Source: CAYRTD01 sp964528675
Lineage (GTDB): Bacteria > Bacteroidota > Bacteroidia > Bacteroidales > GCA-2748055
Length of the DNA stretch: 64,000 bases
Direction of reading: 5' to 3'
Assembly (NCBI GenBank): GCA_964528675.1
Contig: CAZGTU010000001.1
Coordinates: 62,001 to 126,000, forward strand
Under the pieces are notes generated by a model. That model was not told the origin of the DNA. It saw only the letters and a program-made list of their open reading frames with translations, and made no database searches. The translations under genes were made by a program, and so were the position numbers. Below, piece after piece: positions 25,800 to 34,034 of the stretch (its first letter is position 1; the number at the start of each line of letters is the position of its first letter).

Positions 25800-27239
25800 A
25801 TGAAAACAAACATTGGTGTCATTAGCGCAGCCGCTCCGTTTCTGTTGTTGGTATACTCCTGTCAGGCCCCGGTAGAAAAACCGGAGCAACCCAATATACT
25901 GTTTATTGCTGTCGACGATCTGCGGCCCGAGCTGAACTGTTACGGTGCAAAGCAGATCCATTCCCCCAGGCTGGATGAACTCGCTTCACAAGGGATCTTA
26001 TTCACCGAGGCCCATTGCAATATCCCTGTTTGCGGAGCATCCCGGGCCAGTTTGCTTACCGGAGCAAGGCCAACCCGTTACCGTTTCACCAATTACAGCA
26101 GCCTTGCAGAGAAGGATTATCCCGGGGTGTTGTCCCTGCCCATGCATTTTAAACAGAACAGCTATTATACCATATCCAATGGAAAAGTTTTTCATCACCA
26201 GGAGGATCTAACTGAGAGCTGGGATGAAAACTGGAGGCCGTCATCCCTTGCACCTGGCGATTATGTGTTACCGGAAAACATCAAATTGGCGCGTACAGAG
26301 GGACTGAGGGGACCTGCCTACGAGAATGCAGGTGTTTCGGATACAGCATACAAAGATGGTAAAATTGCCGCGAAGACTATCCGTGACCTGAGGCGGTTAA
26401 AGAAGATGGACAAGCCTTTTTTCCTGGCGTGTGGATTCATGAAACCCCATCTTCCTTTTAATGCCCCTACAAAATACTGGAGTCTTTACAGCGAAGAGCA
26501 TATGCAACTTCCTGAAAATCGATACGCTCCCGAAAATGCTCCAACTGCGGCCCTTCACAATTTCGGCGAATTGCGAAATTACTCCGGGATACCCAAAGAA
26601 GGCCAGGTGAGCGATTCACTTGCCAGGACATTGATCCACGGATATTATGCCTGTGTGAGTTATGTGGACCATTTAATCGGCACGGTCCTCGATGAGCTGA
26701 AAGCCCTTGACCTGGAAAAAAACACCATTGTCATCCTCTGGGGTGATCATGGATGGAACCTCATGGAACATGGATTGTGGTGCAAACACTGTAATTTCAG
26801 GACCTCATTGCGATCGCCCCTGATATTGAAAGCACCAGGAATTGCAGGGGGTGAAAAGAGCGATGCACTGGTTGAGTTCGTAGATATCTATCCAACGCTC
26901 AGTGAGCTGGCGGGCCTGAAGCAGCCGGATCACCTGGAAGGTAAAAGTTTCGTTCCCTTGTTACACGAACCAGATATGGACTGGAAAGATTTTGTGATTT
27001 GTAAATATAGGGACGGTCTTACAATCAAGACCAGGGATTTTTCATACACGGAATGGAGCAGATCTGATTCGGCCATCTATGCCCGTATGCTGTATGATCA
27101 CCATCTGGATCTTGAAGAGAACACCAATATTTCGGAACAGGATAAAAACCGGGAATTGATGAAGACAATGAGTCGGATGATGACCGAGAACCGGGGCGAT
27201 GATTTTAACCGTTTCCCGTCGGAGGAAAATAACAATTGA
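25800..27239 (+). CDS. S1-family sulfatase lipoprotein, iduronate-2-sulfatase-like
   Basis: An ATG also lies six bases upstream; from 25800 the lipoprotein signal is MKTNIGVISA..LLLVYSC with Cys at residue 21. The catalytic domain begins PNILFIAVDDLRPELNCYGA, a hallmark of iduronate-2-sulfatase-like S1 enzymes. The formylglycine site is VCGASRASLLTGARP with the active Cys at residue 78 (C-x-A-S-R form). KPFFLACGFMKPHLPF and NTIVILWGDHGWNLMEHGLW complete the metal and substrate pocket. Base composition is slightly more GC-rich than the neighbours. Iduronate or a related sulfated uronate is a plausible substrate, but the assignment is by family resemblance only. Confidence 0.9.
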   Translation: MKTNIGVISAAAPFLLLVYSCQAPVEKPEQPNILFIAVDDLRPELNCYGAKQIHSPRLDELASQGILFTEAHCNIPVCGASRASLLTGARPTRYRFTNYSSLAEKDYPGVLSLPMHFKQNSYYTISNGKVFHHQEDLTESWDENWRPSSLAPGDYVLPENIKLARTEGLRGPAYENAGVSDTAYKDGKIAAKTIRDLRRLKKMDKPFFLACGFMKPHLPFNAPTKYWSLYSEEHMQLPENRYAPENAPTAALHNFGELRNYSGIPKEGQVSDSLARTLIHGYYACVSYVDHLIGTVLDELKALDLEKNTIVILWGDHGWNLMEHGLWCKHCNFRTSLRSPLILKAPGIAGGEKSDALVEFVDIYPTLSELAGLKQPDHLEGKSFVPLLHEPDMDWKDFVICKYRDGLTIKTRDFSYTEWSRSDSAIYARMLYDHHLDLEENTNISEQDKNRELMKTMSRMMTENRGDDFNRFPSEENNN

Positions 27240-27440
27240 GGGTGTATGGAAAGAAGAAAATTCCTGCCCCCTGCACCCTGGGCATAGCCGGCAAAATGTT
27301 TTGCAGATGAAATGATATGAGATTGCCCGGGATTTCCTGTGTTTCCACCCTGAAGTCCTGTTACGGCTGCATAACCCATCTGAGAAACAAAATAGGTATC
27401 TTCGCCATAAGTTTTTTATATACTTCCTTTCTCAGGAGTA
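27225..27440 (-). pseudogene. GH3 beta-glucosidase-type fragment
   Basis: The minus strand encodes TYGEDTYFVSQMGYAAVTGL followed by SHIISSAKHFAGYAQGAGGRN. These are the GEDPYL and ATxKHFAGxGxxxGGRN blocks of the GH3 N-terminal barrel. The piece has no start, and the frame leaves the family after GGRN. About 60 codons remain, overlapping the 3' end of the sulfatase on the other strand by a few bases. The rest of 27440-27608 shows no assignable coding. Confidence 0.68.
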
Positions 27441-27608
27441 AATGATTTCATCTATCTCGATTGTCTCCTTTAAGCCCATCATAAGAATTATTCCTGTATA
27501 TTTTTGGAATAAAAGCATCCTTCCCTTTTTCAATTCCAATTGTCTGATTTAAAACACATTGTTATGATAATTCCTGGAATGCAAATAATTCTCAGGAATA
27601 AATCTAAT

Positions 27609-28673
27609 CTATTCCAATTGATAGATTATGTTTAGCTTTTCTATCAATGACTGGTACATGTGAGGTCGTTTAATTTCTAATGTCCTTTTGGCATTATCCA
27701 ACATATCGAAACGATTATCCCAGGTATTGCAGGGATTTTCATAGTCCCAATTCACATCTCCATTGTAATCTGTATAATAGTTTGGCCTTTCTAGTGGAAA
27801 AGGCTTAACAAATTTTCCAGCCCAGCTGCCATGAATTGGATCGTTAAGATCATTCTCAGGGTCAATCAGATAAAGGACAGAGGGCGTATCTCCAACTTTA
27901 AAATAGTTATAATTTGGTTGGTTACTAACTACTTCTTTAATATGTCGTCCCATTGAGCCAAATTTTTCCAGCTTGAACATCATATTAGAGGGACTGTCTC
28001 CTGTAAACATACCAATATATGTCCAATCGATTTCAAGCCACCAAATATGATTGAGTTTTGAGTCATTAAAAATCTGGTTTCTTCCATGTCCATTCCAGTT
28101 GATATACTCACAAGGTATATTTCCAGTTTCTTTTCTGCTGGAAGGATAGAATTCCGGTCTGCGCCAGTCCAGGAAACGATTAGTACCTATAGAAATAATC
28201 CTGATGTTTTTTGAAACTTCAGGATGGGTATTAAGTGCTTCTCCAAATGTTTCCATATTTCCCCAGATAAGTACATAAAGCGGAGATTCCTTTTTTGATG
28301 CAGCTGCATGAAATAGTTTTTTTGCTTCACCCAGATCCCTGGCAACCATACTATTGAATTTTTGAGGTGAAGGGTATCCTTTTTTATTTAAGGAGTAATC
28401 ATTGTAATCATTTTTATAGGCTTCTATTGCAAGTTCACATGCCTTAAAACCATGATCATTCCATTCATCAGGTACTATTCCTTCTATTTCCAATTCATCA
28501 GAATACCATAATAAATGAATTAATGATTGTCTGTCGTCCGGATCTCCCTGATCAATATTAATATCTGTGAAAATAAAAACTCTGGGTTTAGTCGCAGATA
28601 TTTCTGCATATGGAAAAAAAAGTAAACTACATATTAATCTTATTAAACAATAATCTTTTTGTGTAAACTTCAT
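27609..28673 (-). CDS. DUF1593 nucleoside-hydrolase-like secreted protein
   Basis: The 354-residue protein has a signal peptide followed by KPRVFIFTDINIDQGDPDDR, the Asp-rich metal loop of the nucleoside-hydrolase fold with a small insertion compared with the paralogue at 24297. PLYVLIWGNMETFGEALNTH and WRRPEFYPSSRKETGN follow. It lacks the C-terminal Ig-like module of the longer paralogue. Its position as last gene of the sugar-catabolic/GH27 operon suggests a role in breaking down the same glycan. The reaction is not known for this subfamily. Confidence 0.75.
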   Translation of the reverse strand: MKFTQKDYCLIRLICSLLFFPYAEISATKPRVFIFTDINIDQGDPDDRQSLIHLLWYSDELEIEGIVPDEWNDHGFKACELAIEAYKNDYNDYSLNKKGYPSPQKFNSMVARDLGEAKKLFHAAASKKESPLYVLIWGNMETFGEALNTHPEVSKNIRIISIGTNRFLDWRRPEFYPSSRKETGNIPCEYINWNGHGRNQIFNDSKLNHIWWLEIDWTYIGMFTGDSPSNMMFKLEKFGSMGRHIKEVVSNQPNYNYFKVGDTPSVLYLIDPENDLNDPIHGSWAGKFVKPFPLERPNYYTDYNGDVNWDYENPCNTWDNRFDMLDNAKRTLEIKRPHMYQSLIEKLNIIYQLE

Positions 28674-28696
28674 TTTTATAATATTTATTTGTTTTT

Positions 28697-30076
28697 CTAT
28701 TGGCTTATTTTGAATAGCTTACAACCATGCGGATTGACTTCTGCCCGAATATTCTTCTTAAAAGCCCCCAAATCTTTCCCTTCCCATAAGTCACGAACGA
28801 AAAACCTGCCAGAAAGGCCTACTTCTTTTGCGCTTACATTAAAATTAATGGGTTTATTATCATTTAAATTGAAGAATGCGATATATTTTGCACCGGAAAC
28901 AGGGTCATCAGCTACCCATACACTTTCATTTTCCGAGAACCTAAGTTCTTTATTATTAACACTTTGTTGATTAACCCTTAATACCTCCTTATTTGTCAAC
29001 AACTGGTATGTCAGTGAATCATTTTCCATAAGATTACCCCCCATCATTAAAGGAGATCTGAAGATAGCCCAAAGACTCATCAGGGTGTATTTTTCATCTG
29101 TGGTAAGCCGGGAATATTCATTCACAGTCTCTTTAATATCTACACCCAATTTTTCCGCAAGCAACCCATCTGTTCCGTTTATCCGTAACTTACCAAGAGG
29201 CAACATATCACAGTCCGGCCAATGGTTTGGTATAACATAGTCCTGCCAGGTCCTGCAATATTCAAAAGTTTCTAAAAGATGAGGCCAGGAATCCCACATG
29301 TCGCCAGAAAGACGCCACATATTGGAATTACGCCTCAACACATCTGCCAATTCAACAGGAACCGGGCCTGCAGATAAACTAAGAACTATCGGTTTGCCAG
29401 TATTTTGTATAGCTTTCTGCACAGCTTCGATTTCATCAAGATGGTATAAAGGACCCAGCATATCATCGGCTTTGATAAAATCCACCCCCCACTCTGCATA
29501 TTGCTCAAGAAGTGAATTGTAATATTCCTGGGCGCCGGGCTTTGACATATCAATACTGTACATTCCATGATACCAGCCACACAATCCTTTCTCTGAAGCG
29601 ATATCCTTTGCCCGGTAATTTGTGCCCCTTATGGGCGTATTTTCTTCTACAGCCTGTCTGGGTATTCCCCTGACAATATGAATTCCAAATTTAAGTCCCA
29701 GGCTATGGATATAATCTGCAACCGCCTTAAGACCCACTTCATTTGCTGCACTGGGAAATTTATGAAGTGCCGGAACAACTCTGCCATAGTCATCAATGTT
29801 CAATTCCGGGTTCTTCTCCTTAAAATTCCAGGTATTTGTCTTTTCCCCAAAGTACCATCCCATATCCAGCACTACATATTCCCAACCGAATTCTTTCAGA
29901 TGTTCTGCCATATAGTCTGCTGTAGCTTTTAATTCCTCATCCGTAACATCCATTCCGAAACAGTCCCAACTGTTCCAACCCATGGGTGGAGTGGGTGCTA
30001 ATTGGTTAACCTGGGATAAAAGATTCATTGAATAACCGATCATAAGAATCCACATTAAGATTGTTGTTGTTTTCAT
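28697..30076 (-). CDS. GH27-family glycoside hydrolase (copy 1)
   Basis: The 459-residue secreted enzyme has the GH27 start LAPTPPMGWNSWDCFG, YVVLDMGWYF, and GLKFGIHIVRGIPRQAVEEN. The nucleophile strand near residue 200 reads DFIKADDML and the acid/base strand WRLSGDMWDSWPHL. Classical alpha-galactosidases have K-Y-D at the nucleophile, so KADD points to a divergent subgroup; alpha-galactosidase, beta-L-arabinopyranosidase or another specificity is possible. A Greek-key C-terminal domain ends the protein (YIAFFNLNDNKPINFNV). It is closely similar to the copy at 32641-34020; the two flank the beta-helix gene. Confidence 0.88.
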   Translation of the reverse strand: MKTTTILMWILMIGYSMNLLSQVNQLAPTPPMGWNSWDCFGMDVTDEELKATADYMAEHLKEFGWEYVVLDMGWYFGEKTNTWNFKEKNPELNIDDYGRVVPALHKFPSAANEVGLKAVADYIHSLGLKFGIHIVRGIPRQAVEENTPIRGTNYRAKDIASEKGLCGWYHGMYSIDMSKPGAQEYYNSLLEQYAEWGVDFIKADDMLGPLYHLDEIEAVQKAIQNTGKPIVLSLSAGPVPVELADVLRRNSNMWRLSGDMWDSWPHLLETFEYCRTWQDYVIPNHWPDCDMLPLGKLRINGTDGLLAEKLGVDIKETVNEYSRLTTDEKYTLMSLWAIFRSPLMMGGNLMENDSLTYQLLTNKEVLRVNQQSVNNKELRFSENESVWVADDPVSGAKYIAFFNLNDNKPINFNVSAKEVGLSGRFFVRDLWEGKDLGAFKKNIRAEVNPHGCKLFKISQ

Positions 30077-30082
30077 AGTTAT

Positions 30083-32518
30083 TTATTGTTTTACAAAATT
30101 TCTGGTTACCATGCCATCTGCATTTTCAATTTTTATTGTGTAAATACCTTTTTGGAAATTACTGATATCAATTTGATTATTAAATACTTGCTTATTTATC
30201 AATACGCGGCCACTACTATCATAAATTGAAATCTTAGTGCTTTTATTAAACCCTGTTGAAAACAAGGAATTATTTGCAGGGTTCGGATAAACAAAAATTG
30301 TATTATCACTAATTTCAATTATCCCGGTTGCCAGATCAACTGTAACTTGCATATTTACCGAGTTTACAATCATATCGAAAGTAATAGTAACATTTTGACC
30401 TCCCGAGTATGGAATACGCATAAAAATATCGTCACTTTTTGGTGAATAAGCCGTTGCTATTCCGATTGCGTAACTGTTTGCCGAAATATTTGTTTCAGAA
30501 ATCATAATTGTATCCAGAATTTCCGGTGTTCCCAGATATTCAGTGTTGTCATTAACAAAAACATTCAGCCCAAACAAATCACCGGTTGCACGGAAAACTA
30601 TAAACCCGTCTTCATTTGTTATGGATATGATTGTATCATCCATTGCTTCCGTGTTTTTTTCAACTGGTAGTGATTCTATCAAACCATCTGTGTGCTTCAA
30701 TATTAACGAAGCATCGTTTGCGGTAATAATATTGTCATTATCTACATCGCTGATTTCAAAGCGCCAGATTGCCCATGGTGTTGGAAATTCATTTGGACTG
30801 ATCCCTACACTGTATTGCAAGGCTATTTCAGCGTCGTAAGCCGTTATTTCATCGTTTGTAGTTACATCACCATAAATATATGATGCGGTATAACCAACAA
30901 CGGGAGCTGACCCACCGGCTTCCTGGTAGCCGATGTCTGGGGCACTTCCCTCGTAGCTATCGTTAAAGTTCGGGAGGGTGATGCCGGCATTGACACCAGT
31001 CGTACCAGTTTTAACGATAAAGTTTGCGTCGAGCATGGAGGGTACTGATTCGCCACTAAGGTTGGATTTAAAATCGAAATCTAAATAACCAGGCTCAATT
31101 CCATTTCGAACCACGTTATTATATGCGTAAATACCAACCACCGGATGGCCTGAACCAGATATTCTTCCACTCAGTGAAGTGTTGTGAAAGAAGTAGAGAC
31201 GACCATACTCTACCTCAACCGGCACTGTCCTGTTTGCTCTTACCGATTTTGCTTGCTTTTTGACTAACATCGCGATCCAGGTTCCTTTGTCTATGGTCGT
31301 AAGATTGCGCCAGATGAATACCGGACCGACATCAATTGGTGATATACTGAAAATTGCGGGTTGTTTAAACTCCGGGGCATTGACACTTCCATCGGGTGCA
31401 ATCACATGGATATGGTTTCCCCACACCCGGGAATTTCGCGCAAACCCATCAATCTCCATAGCGTCATCAACAAAACCAGTTATGAAGTTACCATAGATGT
31501 CACTATCGTTGCTTTGACCCGTGATAGCATCTTCGAGCATATTTGTGCGTTTACCGGCAAAGGTATTGTACCGTATTATGCGCTGTATACCCTGGTTTCC
31601 ACTCTGCATATTTATACCACGGGGACCCCAGGGATGACACCTCGTAGACTGTTTGGAAATACATTTCCACTGGGTTTCAATCATCTCATCCCATGTGTTT
31701 GAGTCGGTCCGGGGCGAATGAATATAGTTGCGCTGAACCGTAATCCGATAGGCATCAGACGGAATAACGATGGCTTCGTCGGAACTACCGAAGTACTGAC
31801 TGGAGGCGCCATAGCGGGCCCGGTCTTCTGCAGAGATGAAATTCCCCCAGTTCGTTATCTCCGTCCCCTCAATCACCACATCATGCTTCCCGCCTTCAAT
31901 GACAATTCCCAGGACTGACCCGGACACCTTAGTATTTCTTATAATTACATAATTAGCATTGACTTTGATACCAGTGCTATGGTACACTCCCAGGCTGATG
32001 GAACCACCCTCGTAGACCACATAGCCGTCCTCGGTACCTCCTTCGGTTATGATCAGTGGTTTAGTAAGGTTGCCTATCTGAACAGTTCGGGCAACCGGGA
32101 AGTTGTCATTAAGGGTATGGAAGGTGCCACAGTAAAGCTGGCTGTCCTTGAGAACCTGAACTTCGTATGCGGTGTTAGGGCAAAGGTGGACTATGCTCCC
32201 CCGAAACCTGGATTCGTTGTTGTTGTTGGTAATTTGGACAAAATTACGACCGTCATACCAAAGTGGATACCCCGCTCGCCACACACTCTCCCCAACTTGT
32301 TTGTACCGTACCCTGGCTTCCCCCGAATCTGCATCAAGGTAGAGTCCAAGGGATTCATAAGTGGGAATGCCTTGTAGCGATGTAGAGTCGGTACATGGAA
32401 GATCGGTAGTAAATGGTTCTTCATTGGGAAGTTGGTTTGCAGACAAAGTTTCAGCGGCAATCGGGAAGATTGGTACAATGAGTGCTAAGATCAGGGTAAG
32501 TTTGAAATTAGTGGACAT
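30083..32518 (-). CDS. Beta-helix protein with dockerin-like, cohesin-like and T9SS sorting domains
   Basis: The 811-residue protein has a signal peptide, an Fn3-like module (about residues 50-130, ARVRYKQVGESVWRAGYPLW) and a right-handed beta-helix (about 140-540). The helix contains DSDIYGNFITGFVDDAMEID near residue 350, at the same place as in the protein at 7639-10101. Residues about 545-615 hold two dockerin-like F-hand repeats (GDVTTNDEITAYDAEIALQY and DVDNDNIITANDASLILKHT). A cohesin-like beta-sandwich follows (about 625-730), then a type A T9SS sorting domain (FVYPNPANNSLF to the end). It should be exported through T9SS and act at the surface or outside the cell. The enzymatic class is unknown. 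Confidence 0.78.
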   Translation of the reverse strand: MSTNFKLTLILALIVPIFPIAAETLSANQLPNEEPFTTDLPCTDSTSLQGIPTYESLGLYLDADSGEARVRYKQVGESVWRAGYPLWYDGRNFVQITNNNNESRFRGSIVHLCPNTAYEVQVLKDSQLYCGTFHTLNDNFPVARTVQIGNLTKPLIITEGGTEDGYVVYEGGSISLGVYHSTGIKVNANYVIIRNTKVSGSVLGIVIEGGKHDVVIEGTEITNWGNFISAEDRARYGASSQYFGSSDEAIVIPSDAYRITVQRNYIHSPRTDSNTWDEMIETQWKCISKQSTRCHPWGPRGINMQSGNQGIQRIIRYNTFAGKRTNMLEDAITGQSNDSDIYGNFITGFVDDAMEIDGFARNSRVWGNHIHVIAPDGSVNAPEFKQPAIFSISPIDVGPVFIWRNLTTIDKGTWIAMLVKKQAKSVRANRTVPVEVEYGRLYFFHNTSLSGRISGSGHPVVGIYAYNNVVRNGIEPGYLDFDFKSNLSGESVPSMLDANFIVKTGTTGVNAGITLPNFNDSYEGSAPDIGYQEAGGSAPVVGYTASYIYGDVTTNDEITAYDAEIALQYSVGISPNEFPTPWAIWRFEISDVDNDNIITANDASLILKHTDGLIESLPVEKNTEAMDDTIISITNEDGFIVFRATGDLFGLNVFVNDNTEYLGTPEILDTIMISETNISANSYAIGIATAYSPKSDDIFMRIPYSGGQNVTITFDMIVNSVNMQVTVDLATGIIEISDNTIFVYPNPANNSLFSTGFNKSTKISIYDSSGRVLINKQVFNNQIDISNFQKGIYTIKIENADGMVTRNFVKQ

Positions 32519-32640
32519 GATTGGTTAAATTAAGAAATTAATAGAACAGATTTAAAAATTTATATTTGCTATTTAACAAAATCTTTTGCTTGTTTTTGGA
32601 ACATTGAGAAAACTAATTCTCAGTAGTTTAAACTATGTTT

Positions 32641-34020
32641 CTATTTTTGCTTTGATAGTTTGAATATTCCACAACCATGAGAATTTACTCTGATTTTCAG
32701 ATTTTTCTCAGCTTTGCCTATATTTTGTTGTAACCATAAATCACGAACAGAATATTTCCCTTCAATCCCCAGTTCCTCCCAGCTTACCCGAATTTTTGCC
32801 GGGCTACTTTCACTAAAATTGAACATAGCTACATACTTCTCCCCCGATTCCGGATCCTCTGCAATCCAGATGCTTTCCTTTTCATCAAACCTGAGTTCAC
32901 GATTGTTTATACTTCCCTGATTTATTGCCAGGACTTCCCTATTGGTAAGTAATTCGTAAGTAGGTTGATCCATATCCAATAAATTTCCACCCATCATCAA
33001 TGGGGAACGAAAAATTGCCCAAAGGCCCATGACAGTCCTTTTTTCATCCTCCGTTAAACGAGAATATTCATTTACCGTTTCTTCCCGCTCTAATCCAAGA
33101 GATTCGGCCAGCATGCCATCGGTGCCATTTATTCTTAATTTACCGAAGGGAAGCATATCGCAGTCGGGCCAATGATTGGGCATCACAAAAGACTGCCATT
33201 CCCTGCAATAGTTAAAGGTCCGTTCAATAAAACTCCAGTGATCCCACATGTCTCCTGTAATACGCCACATATGAGAATTGGACCGAAGGTGCTGTACACT
33301 GTGTACTTGTATGGGTCCGGCTGAAAGACTTAATACAATGGGTCTTCCACAATTCTCTATTGCTTTTTGTATGGCTTCAATCTCTCCTTTATGGTAAGGA
33401 CGCTTCAATACATCATCGGCTTTTATAAAATCCACCCCCCAATCCGCATACATTTCCATCAGTGAATTATAATACTCCTGGGCACCCTGTTTTGTCACAT
33501 CCACCGAGAGCATACCATGATACCAGGTGCAGGCATTGTCAGTTGTTGCTATATCGCGGGCTGTGAACCCGGTTCCTTTAATGGGAGTGTTTTGCTCCAC
33601 TGCCTGCCAGGGAATGCCCCGCATGATGTGTATGCCAAACTTCAGGCCCAAACTATGAACATAATCGGCCACCGGTTTTAAGCCATGGCCATCTGCCGCT
33701 GACGGAAACTTCTTCAGGGAAGGAACCAGTCGCCCGTATTCATCCATAACCTGGGGAGGTTTTTCCATCCGGAAATTGCTGGTATTCAATCCCTCTCCAT
33801 AATTCCAACCCATATCCAGTACCACATACTCCCAACCATATTCTTTCAGGTGTTTGGCCATGTAATCTGCCGTAGCCATTAGCTGCTCATCGGTAATATC
33901 CATGCCAAAACAGTCCCAGCTATTCCAGCCCATCGGTGGCGTGGGTGCTAGATCAGGAACCTGGGCAGGTAATCGCAGGATAGCTAAGCTTATGATTATA
34001 AATATGATTGTATTTTTCAT
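32641..34020 (-). CDS. GH27-family glycoside hydrolase (copy 2)
   Basis: This 459-residue secreted enzyme is a near-collinear paralogue of the GH27 at 28697-30076 and has the same length. It has LAPTPPMGWNSWDCFGMDIT, GIHIMRGIPWQAVEQN, the nucleophile strand DFIKADDVL near residue 199 and RITGDMWDHWSFIE as the acid/base strand. Most differences lie in loops after the nucleophile (RPYHKGEIEAIQK versus GPLYHLDEIEAVQK), so the copies may differ in subsite specificity. It lies 14 bases from the kinase gene upstream, so cytoplasmic and exported functions are co-transcribed. Confidence 0.88.
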   Translation of the reverse strand: MKNTIIFIIISLAILRLPAQVPDLAPTPPMGWNSWDCFGMDITDEQLMATADYMAKHLKEYGWEYVVLDMGWNYGEGLNTSNFRMEKPPQVMDEYGRLVPSLKKFPSAADGHGLKPVADYVHSLGLKFGIHIMRGIPWQAVEQNTPIKGTGFTARDIATTDNACTWYHGMLSVDVTKQGAQEYYNSLMEMYADWGVDFIKADDVLKRPYHKGEIEAIQKAIENCGRPIVLSLSAGPIQVHSVQHLRSNSHMWRITGDMWDHWSFIERTFNYCREWQSFVMPNHWPDCDMLPFGKLRINGTDGMLAESLGLEREETVNEYSRLTEDEKRTVMGLWAIFRSPLMMGGNLLDMDQPTYELLTNREVLAINQGSINNRELRFDEKESIWIAEDPESGEKYVAMFNFSESSPAKIRVSWEELGIEGKYSVRDLWLQQNIGKAEKNLKIRVNSHGCGIFKLSKQK

Positions 34021-34034
34021 GATAAATTATTTTC

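Noticed and set aside
31361..31702. 113-codon plus-strand frame inside the dockerin beta-helix gene
   Set aside because: It is antisense to a well-supported protein, has no domain signature and is one of several such shadow frames in that gene.
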